Positions 61,101-64,000 of a stretch of 64,000 bases of DNA are shown piece by piece. The stretch covers positions 682,001 through 746,000 of the forward strand of contig NC_007973.1 in NCBI RefSeq assembly GCF_000196015.1, written 5' to 3'. The notes under the pieces are model-generated. The model searched no databases. It saw nothing but the letters and a program-made list of their open reading frames with translations, and was not told the DNA's origin. How positions within the stretch are numbered: position 1 is the first letter of the stretch; the number at the start of each line of letters is the position of its first letter. A program made the position numbers and the translations under genes. The DNA comes from Cupriavidus metallidurans CH34 (GTDB lineage: Bacteria > Pseudomonadota > Gammaproteobacteria > Burkholderiales > Burkholderiaceae).

Positions 61101-64000
61101 GGCTCACACGCTGCAGGGCAGTGCGTCGACGGTGGGCCTGGAGCCGGTGCGCGAGATTGCCGAGGCGCTGGAGCAGCTTCTGCTGCTGCTGGGCCGGCAT
61201 CCGGTTGCAATGCACCCGGGCGATTTCCGCTTGCTGGAGCAGGCTGTCGAACGGTTGCGCGGCATGCTGCACCAGTTTGCCGCGGGCATCTGGCCTGATG
61301 CCGATGCCGCGGTCGTCCGCGACCTGAACGACTTTGGCGAGCGAGCGCTGATGCGCCCGCGCGCAGCGGTGCCGGAGGCCGATGTGTCGGGACAGGAGGG
61401 CTCGGTCGCACGATTGTTCGGTCAGTCGCAGCCTGCTGAAGATGCCGATGATGCCGATCTGCCGGAGTTGCCCGAGCCGCACGCGGTGACGAACCTGCCG
61501 CCGGTCAAGCTGACGCCGATCACATCGCTCCCGCCGGTCTCGGCGCCAACGCTGACGCCAGTCGGTCCGGCCGACGCCGAGACGCCGGTGCATGATGCGG
61601 TGGTGATTTCGTTGCCGGCGCCGCGACATGAGTCGGCAGCCATCGCGCACGTATCGCCGGGTGTTACTGACGCGCAGCAGGTCGATTTGTCGACCGACGC
61701 CTCGTCACTCGATCCCGCGCTGGTGGAAATCTTCCTCGAGGAAGCACAAGGCAGCCTGCCCGACCTCGGCAAGATGTTGCGCACCTGGGAATCCACACCT
61801 GCCGATGCCCAGCACGGCGGGCTGATCCTGCGCGGGCTGCACACGCTGAAGGGTAGCGCGCGCATGGCTGGCGCGATGGCCCTGGGTCAGGCAGCGCACG
61901 AAATGGAAACGCTGCTCGAAGCGAGCGTGCGTGGCCAGCGCATGGCGCCGGAGTTATTCGGCCGCCTCTATGCCTGGTACGACCGCATCCTCGCGCACGT
62001 GGACGCGTTGCAGAGTGGCCGTCTGCTGCCGGTGGACGATGCCGATGTGGTCAACGGTCTGATCGCGGCGGAGCCCGAATCCACCGTGCCGGCTGTGCCG
62101 GTTACATCGGTGGTGTCGGTGGACGTGACACAGCAGCCCACGCAGGATCTGCTGCCGGCCGCGCCGCAGGCGATGCCGGTGCCGGCAAACCTGCCGACCG
62201 ATGCCGATCGCCAGCGCGCGCTGGTGCGGGTGCAGGCCCGCGCGCTCGATACGCTGATCAACGATGCGGGTGAAGTGGGTGCGACGCGCGCGCGTCTGGA
62301 TAGCGAACTGCTGGCGCTGCGCAGCTACCTCGGCGAACTGAACGATAACGTCGCGCGTCTGCGGATGCAGCTTCGCGAGATCGAAATCCAGGCCGAGACG
62401 CAGATGGCGTCGCGCATCGCCGACGCGCAGCACAACCAGGAGTTCGACCCGCTCGAGTTCGACCGCTTCACGCGCTTCCAGGAACTGACGCGGATGATGG
62501 CCGAGTCGGTGAACGACGTGGCGACCGTGGAGCAGAACTTGCAGCGCGGCTTCGACCGCGCCTCGGGCGACCTGGCCGCACAGGCGCGACTCACGCGTGG
62601 CTTGCAGCGTGGGCTGATGCAGGCTCGCATGGTGCAGTTCGATGCGCTGGCCGAGCGCCTCTACCGCGTGGCGCGGCAGTCCGCGACCGAGACTGGCAAG
62701 GAAGTGCGCCTGCTGATCAAGGGCGGCACGGTGGAAATCGACCGCTCGGTGCTGGACCGCATGGCTGGCCCGATCGAACACTTGATCCGCAACGCCGTGG
62801 TGCACGGCATCGAGCCGGCCGACGCGCGCCGTGCCGCCGGCAAGTCGGCCACGGGCGCGCTGACGCTGGAAGTGCAGCAGGAAGGCAACGAGGTCGTGCT
62901 GACGTTCTTCGACGACGGTGGCGGCCTTGACCTTGCTCGCATTCGTCAACGGGCGGTAGCGCGGCACCTGCTGGCGCATGACGAAGATGCCAGCGACGCA
63001 CGTCTGACCGAGATGATCTTCGCGCCGGGCTTCACGACGGCCGATGCGGTGTCCGAGCTCGCGGGCCGGGGCGTTGGCATGGACGTGGTGCGATCGGAGA
63101 CGGTGGCGCTGGGTGGCCGTATCACGCTCTCGACGGAAGTCGGGCGGGGCACCAGTTTCACGGTGCATCTGCCGCTGACCACGGCTATCACGCAGGTGCT
63201 GCTGGTCTCGCTGGGTGGACGTCTGTACGCCATCCCGAGCGGCATGATCGACCAAGTGCACCAGCTGCGCGAAAAGCCGCTGCTCGACGCCTACAACGCC
63301 CGCCGCTTTGGTCCTGCGGGCGCGGATGCGCCGTTCTACTACTTCGGCGCGCTGCTGGAGGAAACCGCGGCGATGGCGTCGGGCCGCAAGTACTCGCCGG
63401 TGGTGGTGGTGCGGTCGGGCGCCGAGCGCGTGGCCGTGCACGTGGACGAAGTGATCGGTAACCGCGAAGTGGTGGTGAAGCACATTGGCCCGCATCTGGC
63501 TCGCCTGGAAGGCATTGCAGGCGCAACCACGCTGGGCGATGGCGAGATCGTGCTGATCTACAACCCCGTGGTGCTGGCACAGCGGTGGATGCGCGAGCGT
63601 GGCGGCGTGGCGCCGTCCGCGCCGGTACACCTGCGGGCGCCGGAGACGATGGGCGCGGTGGCCGAATTTGCAGGCAATGGCGAAGCGGTGCCGGTGGCGG
63701 GTCTGATCACGCAGCCGACCGTCATGGTGGTGGACGACTCGCTGACCGTGCGCAAGGCCAGCCAGCGGTTGCTGACGCGTGCCGGCTACCAGGTGGTGCT
63801 GGCTCGCGACGGCGTTGACGCATTGCGTCAGCTGCAGGAAGTGATGCCCGATGCGATGCTTGTCGACATCGAGATGCCGAACATGGACGGTTTCGACCTG
63901 ACGCGCAATGTTCGCGCCGACAGCCGCACGAGCCAGATGCCGCTGGTGATGATCACGTCGCGCACCGCGGAGAAGCACCGTCGCTATGCCGCGGAGATTG
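58156..64000 (+). CDS. pilL: Hybrid CheA-type histidine kinase PilL, partial at the right edge
   Basis: About 1948 residues are visible from ATG 58156. The N-terminal region holds a series of HPt-type modules: a degenerate one at about residue 91 (LHQAAGAVHIVGL, phospho-His position occupied by Gln), then intact ones at about 789 (FHTLKGSSRMVGL), 983 (AHTLQGSASTVGL) and 1228 (LHTLKGSARMAGA). Next come the dimerisation segment (DTLINDAGEVGATRARL near 1360), the HATPase N box (NAVVHGIEPADARR near 1545) with GRGVGMDVV, a CheW-like domain and a C-terminal receiver (MVVDDSLTVRKASQ near 1857; acceptor Asp in DIEMPNMDGFD near 1905). It phosphorylates PilG and PilH. Confidence 0.95.
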   Translation, partial: MSFNTILSSEVAETAAAQLSSTPEPAPIPAAEAPAAPQRDLSVLAWLAPSLRTALDDAATELGHYVDEIQQTPEALGARDTTSLRLAGQQLHQAAGAVHIVGLRGVDAYCQALRRLLEAIDAGTVPASQETLAVFRTGVQALAEYVDDLMGGDAEDPLRLYQPYATALNLMKEERVHPADLWLDELQMLPGIVLPTLSASAVTRARQRFEAALLRALRLPAPCPDTSMLREAWLPLQLALDDVRNQEQEARRATDTPDRGIWHTLAMVFRGLAHGLLPSDLLAKRFAARTHLLVRQYLQGQVRVPQALLNDAIFFLVSTGLAVDESDDIATPAVQVAVQVLRADIARSLQAYRVDPAHVVARADFRQRYYGWLDAIDTRNLQQAARSIERAAGEDQSGWELALASLAEAALPLAQPALEQCLTAVAAHAGRRPPNDALGRAGVALFLSQALAMPWRVHGKSGHASAQEFAQRCDAMAACLADPDAQAPAWLAGMVEAASAQALRAEAVAQLRAQLDSGESWLDTYDRNAARPDASEALADARQAFESLLATLERVYVSAAMRDGIDEAAETALAAVRTVLRWLEVLPGTVEEASRIAMLSDIAAELGAVHAFADLLEFGRAKAEVTEDDIYADLQHRDPAPQGVLAVARGAAMDAIRVAAGADSPEIQRLRGALQAVSDQAAIDDDAALRRQSSEATTQLHAWLAGSDSAAERMIVALADPLPATAAAPAATAAPAAAPMPVDADAIDAELLEIFLSEAEEVLGSIAADVQGGLDGLRDADVLSRVRRGFHTLKGSSRMVGLSRYGEAAWAVEQVMNLWIAEAREPQPELLALLHQAHDLLREWAQALQQDPSTARDIAGLVAAAQRVRDPGSAPAHAPAAAAVDATALLDPLDALLALSAAQPDAAAEETPAEDNVLQFRLSSGLASDDDNYKVIGPVRIGLPLYNVYLQEADDLLRQFATDLSEWKHEEHPCPSELALRVAHTLQGSASTVGLEPVREIAEALEQLLLLLGRHPVAMHPGDFRLLEQAVERLRGMLHQFAAGIWPDADAAVVRDLNDFGERALMRPRAAVPEADVSGQEGSVARLFGQSQPAEDADDADLPELPEPHAVTNLPPVKLTPITSLPPVSAPTLTPVGPADAETPVHDAVVISLPAPRHESAAIAHVSPGVTDAQQVDLSTDASSLDPALVEIFLEEAQGSLPDLGKMLRTWESTPADAQHGGLILRGLHTLKGSARMAGAMALGQAAHEMETLLEASVRGQRMAPELFGRLYAWYDRILAHVDALQSGRLLPVDDADVVNGLIAAEPESTVPAVPVTSVVSVDVTQQPTQDLLPAAPQAMPVPANLPTDADRQRALVRVQARALDTLINDAGEVGATRARLDSELLALRSYLGELNDNVARLRMQLREIEIQAETQMASRIADAQHNQEFDPLEFDRFTRFQELTRMMAESVNDVATVEQNLQRGFDRASGDLAAQARLTRGLQRGLMQARMVQFDALAERLYRVARQSATETGKEVRLLIKGGTVEIDRSVLDRMAGPIEHLIRNAVVHGIEPADARRAAGKSATGALTLEVQQEGNEVVLTFFDDGGGLDLARIRQRAVARHLLAHDEDASDARLTEMIFAPGFTTADAVSELAGRGVGMDVVRSETVALGGRITLSTEVGRGTSFTVHLPLTTAITQVLLVSLGGRLYAIPSGMIDQVHQLREKPLLDAYNARRFGPAGADAPFYYFGALLEETAAMASGRKYSPVVVVRSGAERVAVHVDEVIGNREVVVKHIGPHLARLEGIAGATTLGDGEIVLIYNPVVLAQRWMRERGGVAPSAPVHLRAPETMGAVAEFAGNGEAVPVAGLITQPTVMVVDDSLTVRKASQRLLTRAGYQVVLARDGVDALRQLQEVMPDAMLVDIEMPNMDGFDLTRNVRADSRTSQMPLVMITSRTAEKHRRYAAEI

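Noticed and set aside
61954..63978. A 674-codon open frame on the minus strand opposite pilL
   Set aside because: It is antisense to the kinase, CheW and receiver domains of pilL and has His/Arg-rich sequence without any family feature or ribosome site.

Overview
The window is GC-rich (by eye about 63-65%) and densely coding, and its gene content suggests a beta-proteobacterium of the Burkholderiaceae, most likely a Cupriavidus or Ralstonia relative. The clues are a Tad/Flp pilus locus, a hemL gene near a rubredoxin gene and a pilGHIJL twitching-chemotaxis cluster, and a type VI secretion (T6SS) cluster with a Tle5-type lipase. The taxonomic call is inference. I saw no tRNA, rRNA, CRISPR array or insertion sequence.

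Region 1 (1-22494) is a T6SS cluster in two divergent arms. The minus arm reads tssB-tssC-tssK-tssL-partial membrane protein and runs off the left edge. The plus arm reads vgrG, a Tle5-like phospholipase D effector, two Sel1-repeat lipoprotein immunity genes separated by an orphan effector 3' end, a PAAR protein, an unknown membrane protein, tssM, tssA, tssF, tssG and tssJ. hcp, tssE and tssH are not in the window. tssK is broken: a frameshift coincides with about 20 missing codons, so the apparatus may be inactive if the sequence is right. The effector/immunity part is a 1.5-kb imperfect tandem repeat that looks like the scar of an effector exchange.

Region 2 (22589-36873) has a metallophosphoesterase gene and then a Tad pilus operon on the minus strand: three flp pilins, prepilin peptidase, an unusual AAA+ ATPase, cpaB, the cpaC secretin with a long Pro/Ala tail, a small lipoprotein, tadG, two tadE-like genes, cpaE/tadZ, cpaF/tadA, tadB and tadC. 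It ends at a clear intrinsic terminator.

Region 3 (36874-44404) opens with a regulatory-looking intergenic region containing inverted repeats and four tandem 13-bp repeats. It then holds an envelope glycosylation module: three GT87 (DUF2029) polyprenol-dependent transferases, a GtrB-like GT2 enzyme, a GtrA-like flippase and a VpsR-type sigma-54 activator.

Region 4 (44405-53860) is mostly housekeeping and accessory: a LysR regulator divergent from an MFS transporter, a stand-alone MHYT-domain protein, a lemA-TPM-TPM operon, a dapA-family gene, hemL and a rubredoxin gene. Region 5 (54238-64000) is the type IV pilus chemosensory cluster pilG-pilH-pilI-pilJ-pilL, with pilL cut by the right edge. 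The window thus holds two surface-pilus programmes (Tad and type IV) next to a contact-dependent secretion system.
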